DNA of 64,000 nucleotides from Aurantiacibacter aquimixticola (lineage in GTDB: Bacteria > Pseudomonadota > Alphaproteobacteria > Sphingomonadales > Sphingomonadaceae): assembly GCF_003605475.1 (NCBI RefSeq), contig NZ_RAHX01000001.1:1-64000 (forward strand), read 5' to 3'. The notes beneath the pieces are model-generated. The model had not been told where the DNA came from, did no database searches, and saw only the letters and a program-made list of their open reading frames with translations. A program made the translations under genes and the position numbers. Position 1 is the first letter of the stretch. Each line of letters starts with the position of its first letter. This document shows, in pieces, positions 28,627-37,954 of this stretch.

Positions 28627-29787
28627 ATGACTGACCAGCCTGCGCTCAAGCCTGAGCGTCCCTTCTTTTCGTCCGGTCCGACGGCAAAACCGCCGGGATG
28701 GGCCGCCGAGAAACTCGACACGAAGAGCCTGGGCCGCTCGCACCGTTCGAAATACGGGAAATCCCGCCTTAAATATGCGATCGACCTGAGCCGTGAGCTG
28801 CTCGGCGTACCCGACGATTATCTCGTCGGCATCATGCCCGCATCGGACACGGGCGCGCTCGAATGCGCAATGTGGACGATGCTGGGCGCGGGTCCGGCGA
28901 CGGTCGCTGCATGGGAAAGCTTCGGCAATATCTGGATCCAAGATGCGGTCAAACAGCTCAAGCTGGCAGATCTGAATACGCTTACTGCCGATTACGGCGA
29001 GATTCCGGACCTTACGCAGATCCCGCAGGATCATGACGTGGTCTTCACCTGGAATGGCACGACGTCAGGCGCTAAGATCCCGAATACGGACTGGCTTGCG
29101 CCGGGCCGCAAGGGGCTGGCGATCAATGATGCGACCAGCGCCGTCTTCGCGATGGAGATGGACTGGGCCAAGCTCGACGCGACGACCTTCAGCTGGCAGA
29201 AGGTGATGGGCGGGGAAGCGCAGCATGGCATGCTGATCCTTAGCCCCAAGGCCGTCGAACGCATCGAAAGCTACGATCCGTCCTGGCCGCTCCCCAAGCT
29301 GTTCCGCCTGAAGAAAGGCGACAAGCTTAACACCGCGATTTTTGAAGGCGCGACGATCAACACGCCCAGCCTGCTGGCGACGGAGGACTACATCTTCGCG
29401 CTGGAATGGGCCAAGTCGATCGGCGGCCGGAGCGCGATGATCGAGCGTGCGAATGCGAACGCCAAGATCGTCACCGACTGGATCGAGGCAACGCCGTGGC
29501 TACGCAACATGGTTGCCGACCCGGCGCTGCGCACCAATACGGGCGTGTGCATGATCTTCCAGGGCGACTGGTATGAAACGTTGTCCGAAGAAGACAAGGC
29601 GGCGGTGCCGAAGAAGATTGCCGGAAAGCTGGAAGAGCTGGACGTCGGCTATGACTTCAACGGCTATCGCGACGCGCCACCGGGCCTTCGCATCTGGTGT
29701 GGCGGCTCGGTCGAGCAGGAGGACATCGAGCGCCTGCTGCCGTGGATCGAGTGGGCTTATGCCGAGCTGAAGGACGGGCGGCTTTAG
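28627..29787 (+). CDS. serC: Phosphoserine aminotransferase
   Basis: A 386-residue PLP enzyme converting phosphohydroxypyruvate and glutamate to phosphoserine, second step of serine synthesis; it can also serve pyridoxal synthesis, where pdxJ at 54105 acts. Seen: RPFFSSGPTAKPPGWAAEKL at the start, ASDTGALECAMW, WNGTTSGAKIPN, the PLP-binding Lys in FSWQKVMGGEAQHG, and TINTPSLLATEDYIFALEWA. It belongs to the archaeal/alphaproteobacterial-like subgroup. ATG 28627 follows AAGGAG within the leader hairpin. serA follows after a 108-base gap carrying a palindromic repeat. Confidence 0.95.
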   Translation: MTDQPALKPERPFFSSGPTAKPPGWAAEKLDTKSLGRSHRSKYGKSRLKYAIDLSRELLGVPDDYLVGIMPASDTGALECAMWTMLGAGPATVAAWESFGNIWIQDAVKQLKLADLNTLTADYGEIPDLTQIPQDHDVVFTWNGTTSGAKIPNTDWLAPGRKGLAINDATSAVFAMEMDWAKLDATTFSWQKVMGGEAQHGMLILSPKAVERIESYDPSWPLPKLFRLKKGDKLNTAIFEGATINTPSLLATEDYIFALEWAKSIGGRSAMIERANANAKIVTDWIEATPWLRNMVADPALRTNTGVCMIFQGDWYETLSEEDKAAVPKKIAGKLEELDVGYDFNGYRDAPPGLRIWCGGSVEQEDIERLLPWIEWAYAELKDGRL

Positions 29788-29810
29788 GCCGCTCGCATTC
29801 CCTTTTTTTC

Positions 29811-29882
29811 TGTCACCCGGCGATAGCCGGGGTCCAGCCAGAGCTTGAATTTGCTGGATTCCGGGCCTCGCCGGAATGACGC
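29811..29882. repeat. REP-like palindromic intergenic element
   Basis: A 72-base imperfect palindrome between serC and serA. The left arm TGTCACCCGGCGATAGCCGG continues GGTCCAGC, and the right arm runs GCTGGATTCCGGGCCTCGCC then GGAATGACG; the arms are nearly complementary. It matches the general form of the GTCAT-CCGG...CCGG-ATGAC repeats scattered in sphingomonad and rhizobial genomes. In a transcript it would form a long hairpin and could modulate read-through or stability between the two genes. Confidence 0.7.
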
Positions 29883-29895
29883 TTGGAGATAAACG

Positions 29896-31494
29896 ATGAC
29901 CAAACCCAAAGTTCTCATCAGCGACAAGATGGACCCGAACGCTGCGCGCATCTTCGAGGAGCGCGGCTGCGATGTCGATATCATCACCGGTGAAACGCCC
30001 GAAGAGCTGAAGGCGCGCATCGGCGAATATGACGGTCTTGCCATTCGCAGCTCCACAAAAGTGACGCGCGACATTCTCGATGCGGCGACCAATCTCAAGG
30101 TGATCGGCCGCGCCGGGATCGGTGTCGACAATGTCGATATTGCCTACGCCTCTTCGAAAGGGGTGGTTGTGATGAATACGCCGTTCGGCAATTCGATCAC
30201 CACTGCCGAACACGCGATCAGCCTGTTGCTCGCCGTGGCGCGGCAGATCCCGCAGGCCGATGCCCGCACGCAAAGGGGTGAATGGCCGAAGAAGGACTTC
30301 ATGGGCGTTGAAGTGACCGGCAAGACGCTCGGCCTGATCGGCGCGGGCAATATCGGCGCGATTGTCGCCAGCCGGGCGCAGGGCCTTCGCATGAAGGTCA
30401 TCGCCTATGACCCTTTCCTGACAGCCGATCGCGCGATGGAACTGGGTGTGGAGAAGGTCGATCTCGGCACCCTATTGAAGCGCGCGGACTTCATTACGCT
30501 GCACACGCCATTGACCGACGAAACCCGCAACATTCTAAGCCGCGAACGGCTGGAGGCGGCCAAGCCCGGCGTGCGCATCGTCAATTGCGCGCGTGGCGGC
30601 CTGATCGACGAGGCGGCGCTCAAGGATCTGCTCGATAGCGGGCAAATCGCCGGGGCAGCGCTCGACGTATTTGAGACCGAGCCGCCGGCCGACGACCATC
30701 CCTTATTCGGCACGCCGGGTTTCATCTGCACGCCGCATCTGGGCGCGTCCACCACCGAAGCGCAGGTCAATGTTGCGCTGCAGGTTGCGGAGCAAATGGC
30801 CGATTACCTGGTCAATGGCGGGGTCACCAACGCCCTCAACGTTCCCAGCCTAAGCGCAGAAGAAGCACCGCGCCTGAAGCCGTACATCACATTGGGTGAG
30901 AAGCTCGGCTCGCTCGTCGGCCAGCTCGAAGGTGCCGACGTCACTTCGCTGACGGTGGAGGTCGAAGGTGCGGCGGCAGAGCTCAATATCACCCCCATCG
31001 CTTCGGCCGTTCTGGCGGGACTGATGCGGACGTTCTCGGACACGATCAACATGGTCAATGCGCCGATCCTCGCAAAGGAGCGTGGCCTCGACGTGCGCGA
31101 AACGCGCCATGCGCGCGAGGGCGATTATCACACTCTGCTGCGCGTGATTGCGACGACGCCGGAACGCCGCCGCGAAGTTGCGGGCAGCCTGTTTGGAGAT
31201 TCGCAGGCGCGGCTGGTCGAGATCGCCGGAACGCGGATTGAGACCGAGCTGGAAGGCGAGATGATCTATATCGTCAACGAAGATGCCCCCGGCTTCATCG
31301 GCCGCCTTGGCTCGACGCTCGGCGAAGCCGGCGTCAATATCGGCAACTTCCACCTCGGCCGCCGCTTGCCGGACAAGCATCGCGGCGGCGATGCCGTGCT
31401 GATGCTCACGCTTGACCAGCGGCCCACCAGGGAAGTGCAGGACGCAGTCTGCGCGCTCGATGGCGTAAAGAAAGTGCGCGCGCTTTCGTTCTGA
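29896..31494 (+). CDS. serA: D-3-phosphoglycerate dehydrogenase
   Basis: A 532-residue enzyme of the long, four-domain type; first step of serine synthesis. Seen: substrate domain start KVLISDKMDPNAARIFEERG, Rossmann GLIGAGNIGAIVASRA, catalytic Arg in NCARGGLIDEAAL, Glu in DVFETEPP and His in TPHLGAST, an allosteric substrate-binding domain (about 320-450) and a C-terminal ACT domain (EGEMIYIVNEDAPGFIGRLG) that in relatives binds serine for feedback. The ATG at 29896 has GGAG upstream. It probably forms a unit with serC and hisZ. Confidence 0.96.
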   Translation: MTKPKVLISDKMDPNAARIFEERGCDVDIITGETPEELKARIGEYDGLAIRSSTKVTRDILDAATNLKVIGRAGIGVDNVDIAYASSKGVVVMNTPFGNSITTAEHAISLLLAVARQIPQADARTQRGEWPKKDFMGVEVTGKTLGLIGAGNIGAIVASRAQGLRMKVIAYDPFLTADRAMELGVEKVDLGTLLKRADFITLHTPLTDETRNILSRERLEAAKPGVRIVNCARGGLIDEAALKDLLDSGQIAGAALDVFETEPPADDHPLFGTPGFICTPHLGASTTEAQVNVALQVAEQMADYLVNGGVTNALNVPSLSAEEAPRLKPYITLGEKLGSLVGQLEGADVTSLTVEVEGAAAELNITPIASAVLAGLMRTFSDTINMVNAPILAKERGLDVRETRHAREGDYHTLLRVIATTPERRREVAGSLFGDSQARLVEIAGTRIETELEGEMIYIVNEDAPGFIGRLGSTLGEAGVNIGNFHLGRRLPDKHRGGDAVLMLTLDQRPTREVQDAVCALDGVKKVRALSF

Positions 31495-31519
31495 CGTGAG
31501 CGCGGCTAGGGGCGGCCAC

Positions 31520-32632
31520 ATGACCGATCCGACACAGGACCTGCTGCCCGAAGGGCTGGAAGATCGCTTGCCGCAAAGCGCGGCGGCGGCGGCGCGCATC
31601 CAGCGCGCCATGCTCGATACGCTCCACGCGTATGGCTATGACCGGGTGCGCCCTCCGCTGATCGAGTTCGAGCAGTCCATGGCCAGGCGCATGGAAGGTG
31701 TGCGCACGCGCGGCTGTTTCCGCTTTGTCGATCCCAAGAGCTTGCGGACGCTCGCATTGCGCGCGGATATGACCGTTCAGGTCGGACGGATCGCTGCGAC
31801 TGGACTGGCGGATGCGCCGCGTCCTCTTCGGCTCTGCTATGCAGGACAGGTGGCGCGCATAGCTGGCGATATGCTCGATCCGCGGCGCGAATATCAGCAA
31901 ATCGGCGCGGAGCTTATCGGAAGCGATACGGTTGCTGCGGCGAGTGAAATGGTCGAGCTGGCGATTGCTGCGCTCGAAGCCGCCGGCGCGCAGGGTATCT
32001 CTGTCGATTTCACGCTGCCCGACCTCGTCGATACGCTCGCCGATGGGCCTTTCCCGCTTGCGCCGCAGCAGCGCGTCGCCGTGCGACGAGAGCTCGACGC
32101 GAAGGATGCAGGCGCGCTGGTCGAAGCCGGGGGCGAGGCTTTCCTCCCCTTGATCCATGCTGCCGGAGAATTCGAGGAGGCTGCGGGCAAGCTCTCGTCA
32201 ATCGACGGTGCAGGCGTGCTGAACACGCGGATTTCCGCCTTGCGCCAGATCGCCGAGCGAGTGGATTCGCGCGCGCGCCTGACACTCGATCCCAGCGAGC
32301 GTCACGGGTTCGAATATCAGAGCTGGTTCGGCTTCACACTCTACGCCGATGGGGTTCGCGGGGCGCTCGGTCGCGGCGGCACCTACTGTATCGGCGGTTC
32401 GGACGAGGCCGCCACCGGCTTCTCGCTCTATCCGGACGGGCTGGTCGAAGCCGTGAAGGCGGGCGAGGATATGGGGCGGCGGCTATTTCTGCCCGTCGAT
32501 CACGATCCTGCCGCGCCGGCACGGATGCGTGCAGAAGGCTGGCGCACGGTTGCCGCACTATCCGCTGCGGACGACCCGGCAGCGCTCGGCTGTACACACA
32601 CGCTAGAGAACGACGGGCCGCGCCCACTTTAA
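31520..32632 (+). CDS. hisZ: ATP phosphoribosyltransferase regulatory subunit
   Basis: A 370-residue paralogue of histidyl-tRNA synthetase that acts with short-form HisG in the first step of histidine synthesis. It begins DLLPEGLEDRLPQSAAAAARIQ and has the class II fold motif 2-like RLCYAGQVAR and GAELIGSDTVAAASEM, and C-terminal YYS-like GFTLYADGVRGALGRGGTY, but no anticodon-binding domain. The short HisG it needs is not in the window. The ATG at 31520 has AGGGG nearby; a GTG at 31496 is an alternative. Its stop overlaps that of the convergent aldo/keto reductase in TTAA. Confidence 0.9.
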   Translation: MTDPTQDLLPEGLEDRLPQSAAAAARIQRAMLDTLHAYGYDRVRPPLIEFEQSMARRMEGVRTRGCFRFVDPKSLRTLALRADMTVQVGRIAATGLADAPRPLRLCYAGQVARIAGDMLDPRREYQQIGAELIGSDTVAAASEMVELAIAALEAAGAQGISVDFTLPDLVDTLADGPFPLAPQQRVAVRRELDAKDAGALVEAGGEAFLPLIHAAGEFEEAAGKLSSIDGAGVLNTRISALRQIAERVDSRARLTLDPSERHGFEYQSWFGFTLYADGVRGALGRGGTYCIGGSDEAATGFSLYPDGLVEAVKAGEDMGRRLFLPVDHDPAAPARMRAEGWRTVAALSAADDPAALGCTHTLENDGPRPL

Positions 32633-33444
32633 TTCACTTCGTCCGGATGCTCACCCATGCGGCCGCTCGGATCATCTAGCGCGTCGATCGTGGCCACCTG
32701 ATCGGGCGTCAGCGTCATATCCTTTGCACGCAGATTGTCCGCGATATGATTCGGCTTGGTGGAACGCGGAATGGGTGCGAGGCCGTGATGCATGTGCCAG
32801 GCAAGCACGACGGTCGAAACCGGAGCGCCGACTTCTTCGGCGACCGTTTTAAGCGCATCGCTTTCCATCACTTCACCTTGGCCGAGCGGCGACCAGCACT
32901 GCGTGACGATGCCCATTTCTTGATGGAAGGCCCTTAGCTCGCGCTGCTGGAATGTCGGGTGCAGTTCGATCTGGTTTATGGCCGGGGTCACACCGGTTTC
33001 GTCGACGATGAGTTGGAGGTCCTGCTCGCGGAAATTCGAAACGCCGATGCTCTTGGCCAATCCGTCCTCTCGCAGCTGGATAAGCGCCTTCCAAGTCTCG
33101 ACGGTCTTGCCTTTCTCGGGGCAGGGCCAGTGGATCAGCAACATGTCGACATAGTCGCGCCCCAGCCGCCCGAGCGCCTCCCGCGCCGCTTCCTGTGCGC
33201 GCTCATATCCCTGATCGTCGTTCCAGACCTTGGTCTGGAGGAAGATATCGGCCCAGTCGCCGATGGCCTCGCCGACATTCCTCTCGTTCTTGTATATCTC
33301 GGCCGTGTCGATCAGCCAGTAGCCGGCATCCAAGGCGGCGGAGACGCTGTCCCGCGCCTCGTCGCCTTCGAGCTTCCACGTGCCGAAGCCGATCTGCGGG
33401 ATCTGGCGATCGTCATTTAGGGTTAGAGTAGGATAATCGGCCAT
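32629..33444 (-). CDS. Aldo/keto reductase
   Basis: A 271-residue NADPH-dependent reductase of the AKR superfamily, close to 2,5-diketo-gluconate reductases. Seen: QIGFGTWKLEGDEA, the catalytic Asp and Tyr in IDTAEIYKNE, Lys in LQTKVWND and His in LLIHWPCPE, then SIGVSNFREQDL and the NADPH site IPRSTKPNHIADN. It should reduce small carbonyl compounds in the cytoplasm; the substrate cannot be told. ATG 33444 follows AGGAG. It is the first of four minus-strand units that separate hisZ from purA. Confidence 0.9.
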   Translation of the reverse strand: MADYPTLTLNDDRQIPQIGFGTWKLEGDEARDSVSAALDAGYWLIDTAEIYKNERNVGEAIGDWADIFLQTKVWNDDQGYERAQEAAREALGRLGRDYVDMLLIHWPCPEKGKTVETWKALIQLREDGLAKSIGVSNFREQDLQLIVDETGVTPAINQIELHPTFQQRELRAFHQEMGIVTQCWSPLGQGEVMESDALKTVAEEVGAPVSTVVLAWHMHHGLAPIPRSTKPNHIADNLRAKDMTLTPDQVATIDALDDPSGRMGEHPDEVN

Positions 33445-33521
33445 ATTCGCTCCTGATACCGGCATGTTCGGCAATCAACGCGCGATGGCCGTTCCTGTAT
33501 CCTCACGCTTTATGACGAAAG

Positions 33522-34385
33522 TCAGCGCAGGACGCGCGCCAGCCATTCATCGACGACAGGTGTTGCTGGATAGTCCGGCTCGCCCATCCGCCGATTGATC
33601 TCCATATGCCCGCGCATGCCGCGCCCGGGTATTGGCTCAACCCGAACCTGAGTGCCCGCATCGCCCAGCGCATCGGCCAGCGCCTCCGACTGCCGCTGCG
33701 CAACGCGTCGCTCTACATGCAGGATCAGGAAGTCGCTCACGTTCGGCTGTGCTGCGTGAGCTACTGGAGAGAGTGCCCTGTGGCGGCCCGGATTGTTGCC
33801 GAAAACGTTTCTGTAAAGCGCCAAGCGCCGCGGGCCTGCGCCTTCGAGAGCGAGGGCGATGTCGTATACCGCACCGTCCAAGGCGAGCACGCCGCGAACG
33901 GCATCATGCGCCAGGCCCTGATTGCGAAAATAGACCGGATCCGTGCCGACGAGCGCCGCCAGATGCGCGCCAGCGCTGTGCCCGGCGAGCACGATCCGGC
34001 TGTCATCGATTCCAAACTCGCCGTTTCGTTGGATGAGCATGGCTACCGCTTCGGCAACATCACCGGCTTGTCTCTCGACAATTACGTCCGGCACGAGGCG
34101 ATAATTGATTGAAGCGACGGCGTAGCCCTGCGCGTGCCAGTGCGCGATGGTATGATCCTCCAATCCCGTGCGCATGTCGCCGCGCGACCATCCGCCGCCG
34201 TGCACGAAGGCGATGAGCGGTGCATCGCGATGCTGGGTGTTTGGCCAGAAAAGCATTTCCTGCAGAGGCTCTTCGCCATACCGCAAGAGCTGCGGCGAGG
34301 GCAGCTCTTCGCGGCTCGACACAGCGCTGGGAAAAGCAAGGGCGAGAGCGCAAAGGCTCAGCAATCCGGCGATCAGTCTGTTCAT
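33522..34385 (-). CDS. Secreted alpha/beta hydrolase (carboxylesterase type)
   Basis: A 287-residue exported hydrolase. The signal peptide is MNRLIAGLLSLCALALAFPS. The catalytic core has the oxyanion motif FVHGGGWSRGD, nucleophile elbow LAGHSAGAHLAALVG and His in RGHMEINRRMGE, the pattern of BD-FAE/hormone-sensitive lipase-like esterases. ASINYRLVPDV is also typical. It acts in the periplasm or outside; the ester substrate is unknown. The in-frame region upstream of ATG 34385 has no family resemblance and is excluded. Confidence 0.85.
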   Translation of the reverse strand: MNRLIAGLLSLCALALAFPSAVSSREELPSPQLLRYGEEPLQEMLFWPNTQHRDAPLIAFVHGGGWSRGDMRTGLEDHTIAHWHAQGYAVASINYRLVPDVIVERQAGDVAEAVAMLIQRNGEFGIDDSRIVLAGHSAGAHLAALVGTDPVYFRNQGLAHDAVRGVLALDGAVYDIALALEGAGPRRLALYRNVFGNNPGRHRALSPVAHAAQPNVSDFLILHVERRVAQRQSEALADALGDAGTQVRVEPIPGRGMRGHMEINRRMGEPDYPATPVVDEWLARVLR

Positions 34386-34459
34386 GCGAAAGGGATAGCG
34401 CGAGCCTGCCACCGCACGCCAGTCGCATTGCGTGGCAAATTGTCGCAGCGCCGGGACGG

Positions 34460-35878
34460 CTAGCTTTGCATAAAGCCGAGATCCGGCGCGGCGAACCGAC
34501 CGATATTTGGCGAGATGCCGGGCATTTCGCTGGCCGACACGCCGAACCATTTGGCGAGCGTGGCAGAATACTCGTCCACCGATGTGGTGGGCAGCAAGCG
34601 CCCCCGGCCGACCTGATCGTTGCCTTCGACCGAGATTTCCGGCGCGCGACCGTAAAACCGGCCGCCATTGACGGCACCGCCGAGGATCATGTGGTGGCTG
34701 CCCCAGCCATGGTCCGATCCGTCACCGTTGGAAGCGAGCGTGCGACCGAAATCCGATGCGGTGAAGGTCGTCACCTGGTCGGCGACGCCGAGCTCCACCG
34801 TCGCGCGATAGAATGCGTCCATGGCATGGTCGAGCGCGCCGAGAAGAGCTTCATGCGATCCGATCAGGCCGTCATGATGATCGAAGCCGCCCATGCCGAC
34901 CATGAAGACCTGGCGATTGACGCCAAGCGCGCCCCTTGCGCCGATCAATCGGGCGACCGCTTTCAGCTGGCCCGCAAGGCTGTTGCCCTCGTCGAAATCG
35001 GTCGAGAGGCTCACACCGCCAATCGCGTCATTCACGAAATCGCCATACGATATCGAGCGAGCGACCGTCTGTGCGTGATCCTGCTGAAAGACATGCCCGT
35101 GATGTGTCGTCATCAGCGAATTGATCGCCGCGCTCGTTGCGCTCGATCCGTAGACGCGCCGCCCAAGCCCGTTGATCGTCACCGCGCCACTGCTCGAAAC
35201 CTGATAGGGCAGGGCCGTCTCACCTGACAGAAAAACCGCGTTGCCGCTGGCATTAATGGCAGTGAACATCGTGTTGCGATTGCTCGACAAGGCGAGGTCG
35301 CCCATGCGCCCGCCCCATCCGGTGACGGAGCCTTCTGGCGCGCTGCTCTGCCACGTCGACTGTTGATCGTTGTGTGAGAACAGCTTCGCCGGACGTGGAT
35401 AGGACGAGTTGTTGTCGCTCTCATACTGCGCTTTCGTCAGCGGGACGATCAGCGGCCCGACATTCAGAAGGGGTGCCATCCGGCCCTCTGTGAAGCGCGC
35501 CGCGAGGCGCGGCATGGTTGGCGCGAGGGCGAGGCGCATATTGTCGGTTAGCGTCTGGCTGTCGGGCTGGCGCAGTACGGTGCTCGACAAGCTCGATTGC
35601 GACAGGCCGATGCCGCCGTCGCTCGCCCGGCCGCGGATGGCAGCGTATCGGGCATAATTGGCATCGTCGAAGGGAATGAGCAGGTTTGCGTGATCGTTGC
35701 CGCCGTAAAGAAAGACGCAGACCAGCGCCTTGTATCCGCCCGCCGAACTAAATGCCGCCGCTTCGCTCAGCCCGGCAAGGCCAAGCGCGTAGGATGAAGC
35801 AGCGCCCGCCACCGCGAGCTGGCTGGAGCGGCGCAGGAAAGCGCGGCGCGAAATTTCGATGCTTTTGCCGATATGCAT
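34460..35878 (-). CDS. DUF1501 Tat-exported protein
   Basis: A 472-residue member of the DUF1501 family, related to alkaline-phosphatase/sulfatase-like folds. The N-terminus carries a twin-arginine signal (ISRRAFLRRSSQLAVAGAAS). LVCVFLYGGNDHANLLIPFD, GMGGFDHHDGLIGSHEALL, TFTASDFGRTLASNGDGSDHGWG and MILGGAVNGGRFYG are the family hallmarks. Asp and His in these motifs could bind metal. Its usual partner, a DUF1800 protein, is the next gene upstream (gap of ten bases), so the two form a pair. Function is unknown; export in folded form suggests a cofactor. Confidence 0.9.
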   Translation of the reverse strand: MHIGKSIEISRRAFLRRSSQLAVAGAASSYALGLAGLSEAAAFSSAGGYKALVCVFLYGGNDHANLLIPFDDANYARYAAIRGRASDGGIGLSQSSLSSTVLRQPDSQTLTDNMRLALAPTMPRLAARFTEGRMAPLLNVGPLIVPLTKAQYESDNNSSYPRPAKLFSHNDQQSTWQSSAPEGSVTGWGGRMGDLALSSNRNTMFTAINASGNAVFLSGETALPYQVSSSGAVTINGLGRRVYGSSATSAAINSLMTTHHGHVFQQDHAQTVARSISYGDFVNDAIGGVSLSTDFDEGNSLAGQLKAVARLIGARGALGVNRQVFMVGMGGFDHHDGLIGSHEALLGALDHAMDAFYRATVELGVADQVTTFTASDFGRTLASNGDGSDHGWGSHHMILGGAVNGGRFYGRAPEISVEGNDQVGRGRLLPTTSVDEYSATLAKWFGVSASEMPGISPNIGRFAAPDLGFMQS

Positions 35879-35888
35879 TGCGCCGCTC

Positions 35889-37736
35889 CTACCGCTGAAC
35901 CGAATAGTCGTTGGAAATCATCGTCAGCAGCACGCCTGTGTGGATGCGCTGCAGCTTCACCTCGTCGCTATCGCTTTGAGAAACCGTGATGGCTTCCATC
36001 GCTTCGAGGATCGTCGTGCGGGTGGCCTCCGCCATCTGCTTTCCTGTCAGCAGGAGATCGAGCCGGTCGAGCAGGGCCGGTGCATCGTGCGCTATTGCGA
36101 TCTCGTCCTGATAGCGCGCCTTGACATCGCGCGCCCAATATCCGCGACCCTCGACCATCCGCTCCATGAAATTGACGAAGCCTGCCACGCTGGTTTCATT
36201 CACCAGCTGCATTTCCGGGGCGACCAGCCCTGCATCGGCGCTTTCGGAATTGAGCGGGACATAGCCGGGGCGGAAGAAATTGAAGACGGAAGGCGAACGC
36301 AGCGGCGCCTGGCCCAGGCGGGTTGCGGGGTCCGACAGGTTGCCGATCTCCCAATTGCTACTGTCGGAGCGCGCGCCGAAGGTCCGGCCCCACTGCGCCA
36401 TTTTCAGCATGGGTTCGCGCAGCTTGCCGAAGGTCTGGCTGGAAAGACCGCCCGGCGACATGGCCTCGTCATCGAGCAGGATTGCCTTGAATACCGCGCG
36501 AAGATCGCCGCGAGTGCCGCCGCCATTGTTGTCGAAGACATCCGCCACCCGGCGAACGTATCCGCTGCTGGGATTGCTGGTGACGAGGCGCTGGATCATC
36601 TGGCGCGCGAAGAACGGGCCGACATTGGGGTGGTTGAACAGCGCATCCAGTGCCATCCGCAGCGTTTGCCGAGCATTCGTGCCCGCCGGAATGACGGTGC
36701 CGAGAAAGCGTTTTTCCTCATCCGAATGAAAATCGCGTCCGCTCAGCCATGTCTGCCGCCAGCGCGTCGTGTCCGCAGTCATCGGTTTGTAGGCGTAAGC
36801 GGCATCTTCGACCCGGCGCGTTCCGCCGATCTCGGTGGTGTAATTGATGCCGTCGAAATCGAAATCATAGCCGGTGAAGGCCTTCGCGATGCCGGTCACA
36901 TCGTCATTGTCGTAGGTTTCGACAGGCTGCCCGTCCGACCCTGTCTTGGGCGTGCCGTCGCGATTGAGTTCGTAGAGACCGATCGAAAACAGCTGCATGA
37001 TCTCGCGGCCGAAATTCTCGTCCGGCACGCGTCCGCTAGCGGGGTCGGCCTTCCTATTGCCCCGCGTATTCAGGAAGACGCCCATGGCCGGATTCAGTGT
37101 GATGTCTTCCATGAGGCCGCGGAAATTGCCGAAGGCATGCGCATTCAGCGTATCCCAATATGCCGCAATGGCAGAGCTTCGCCACGACATGTCGATCGTG
37201 TTGAGCGAGACGACGAAGAATTCCGATAGCGCTATCGCAGCGCGTTTGCGCACGCTGTTTCCGCCGCGCATCAGCTGCGCCCAGATCATCGAGTCGCCCG
37301 GGCCGGACTGGTTGTACCACTGATTGGTGTCGACCTTCTCGAAACCGCGCGATTGCAGGAATTGCGCGCCGCTCTGATCGTTCGGCGCATCCATCCGCGC
37401 ATCGAGCCAAGGCTCGTAACCGCGGTCTTTCACATTGACGATATCCTGCGTGGACACCGACAGTGCCGCGTGGAGGACAAAGCGCGCGGCCTCCGCATCG
37501 GTCTGCGGTTTGACCACCACGGGATCGGGCGTGCCGCCGCTGCTGCCACCTCCGCCACCACTTCCATCACCGGGCGTGGGCGAGCCACCGGAGTCGCCGC
37601 CACCACATGCTGCAACAGCGCCTGCGAGTGCGGCGACCGCTGCGGTCTTTGCGGGCGAGAGCCCCGTTGCGGCTTCTTCGATGTCTCCATCGGGCGCAAG
37701 CGCGTCCTGCGCGCAGGGCTTTTCGTCCAGCATCAT
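35889..37736 (-). CDS. DUF1800 protein, possible lipoprotein
   Basis: A 615-residue member of the DUF1800 family, the constant partner of DUF1501. Family features include LHAALSVSTQDIVNVKDRGY, MRGGNSVRKRAAIALSEFFVV, DENFGREIMQLFSIGLYELN, FFARQMIQRLVTSNPS and APLRSPSVFNFFRPGY. The start is unusual: some 30 acidic residues come before a short hydrophobic stretch (AAVAALAGAVAAC) followed by a Gly-rich tether, so a lipobox may lie at about residue 44. Start ATG 37736 or 37733, with AGGGG just upstream. It is the first gene of the DUF1800-DUF1501 pair. Confidence 0.88.
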   Translation of the reverse strand: MMLDEKPCAQDALAPDGDIEEAATGLSPAKTAAVAALAGAVAACGGGDSGGSPTPGDGSGGGGGSSGGTPDPVVVKPQTDAEAARFVLHAALSVSTQDIVNVKDRGYEPWLDARMDAPNDQSGAQFLQSRGFEKVDTNQWYNQSGPGDSMIWAQLMRGGNSVRKRAAIALSEFFVVSLNTIDMSWRSSAIAAYWDTLNAHAFGNFRGLMEDITLNPAMGVFLNTRGNRKADPASGRVPDENFGREIMQLFSIGLYELNRDGTPKTGSDGQPVETYDNDDVTGIAKAFTGYDFDFDGINYTTEIGGTRRVEDAAYAYKPMTADTTRWRQTWLSGRDFHSDEEKRFLGTVIPAGTNARQTLRMALDALFNHPNVGPFFARQMIQRLVTSNPSSGYVRRVADVFDNNGGGTRGDLRAVFKAILLDDEAMSPGGLSSQTFGKLREPMLKMAQWGRTFGARSDSSNWEIGNLSDPATRLGQAPLRSPSVFNFFRPGYVPLNSESADAGLVAPEMQLVNETSVAGFVNFMERMVEGRGYWARDVKARYQDEIAIAHDAPALLDRLDLLLTGKQMAEATRTTILEAMEAITVSQSDSDEVKLQRIHTGVLLTMISNDYSVQR

Positions 37737-37954
37737 GACCCCTCGGTCTCCCATCGATCCGCAGCCCCTTGTCCGGGCATTTGGTAAACCTGTCCTATCG
37801 AAACAGGGTTAAGCATTCTTCACGTCTGGGAGTGAGGTCCGGCGATCCCTGCCATTCCTGTGTGCGACCCATCCGATTGCTATGCTAACCCATTGCTCCC
37901 CATCGCACGAGCGCCTACGGCGCGGCTGGTCTTGGAACAGGCAGGGTTCACCGC

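Noticed and set aside
35859..37229. A 456-codon plus-strand frame opposite the DUF1800 gene
   Set aside because: No domain or ribosome site; the minus-strand product is a clear family member.
37757..37954. Imperfect palindrome AACCTGT...ACAGGGTT before the DUF1800 gene
   Set aside because: The arms do not match well enough, and nothing else supports a site there.
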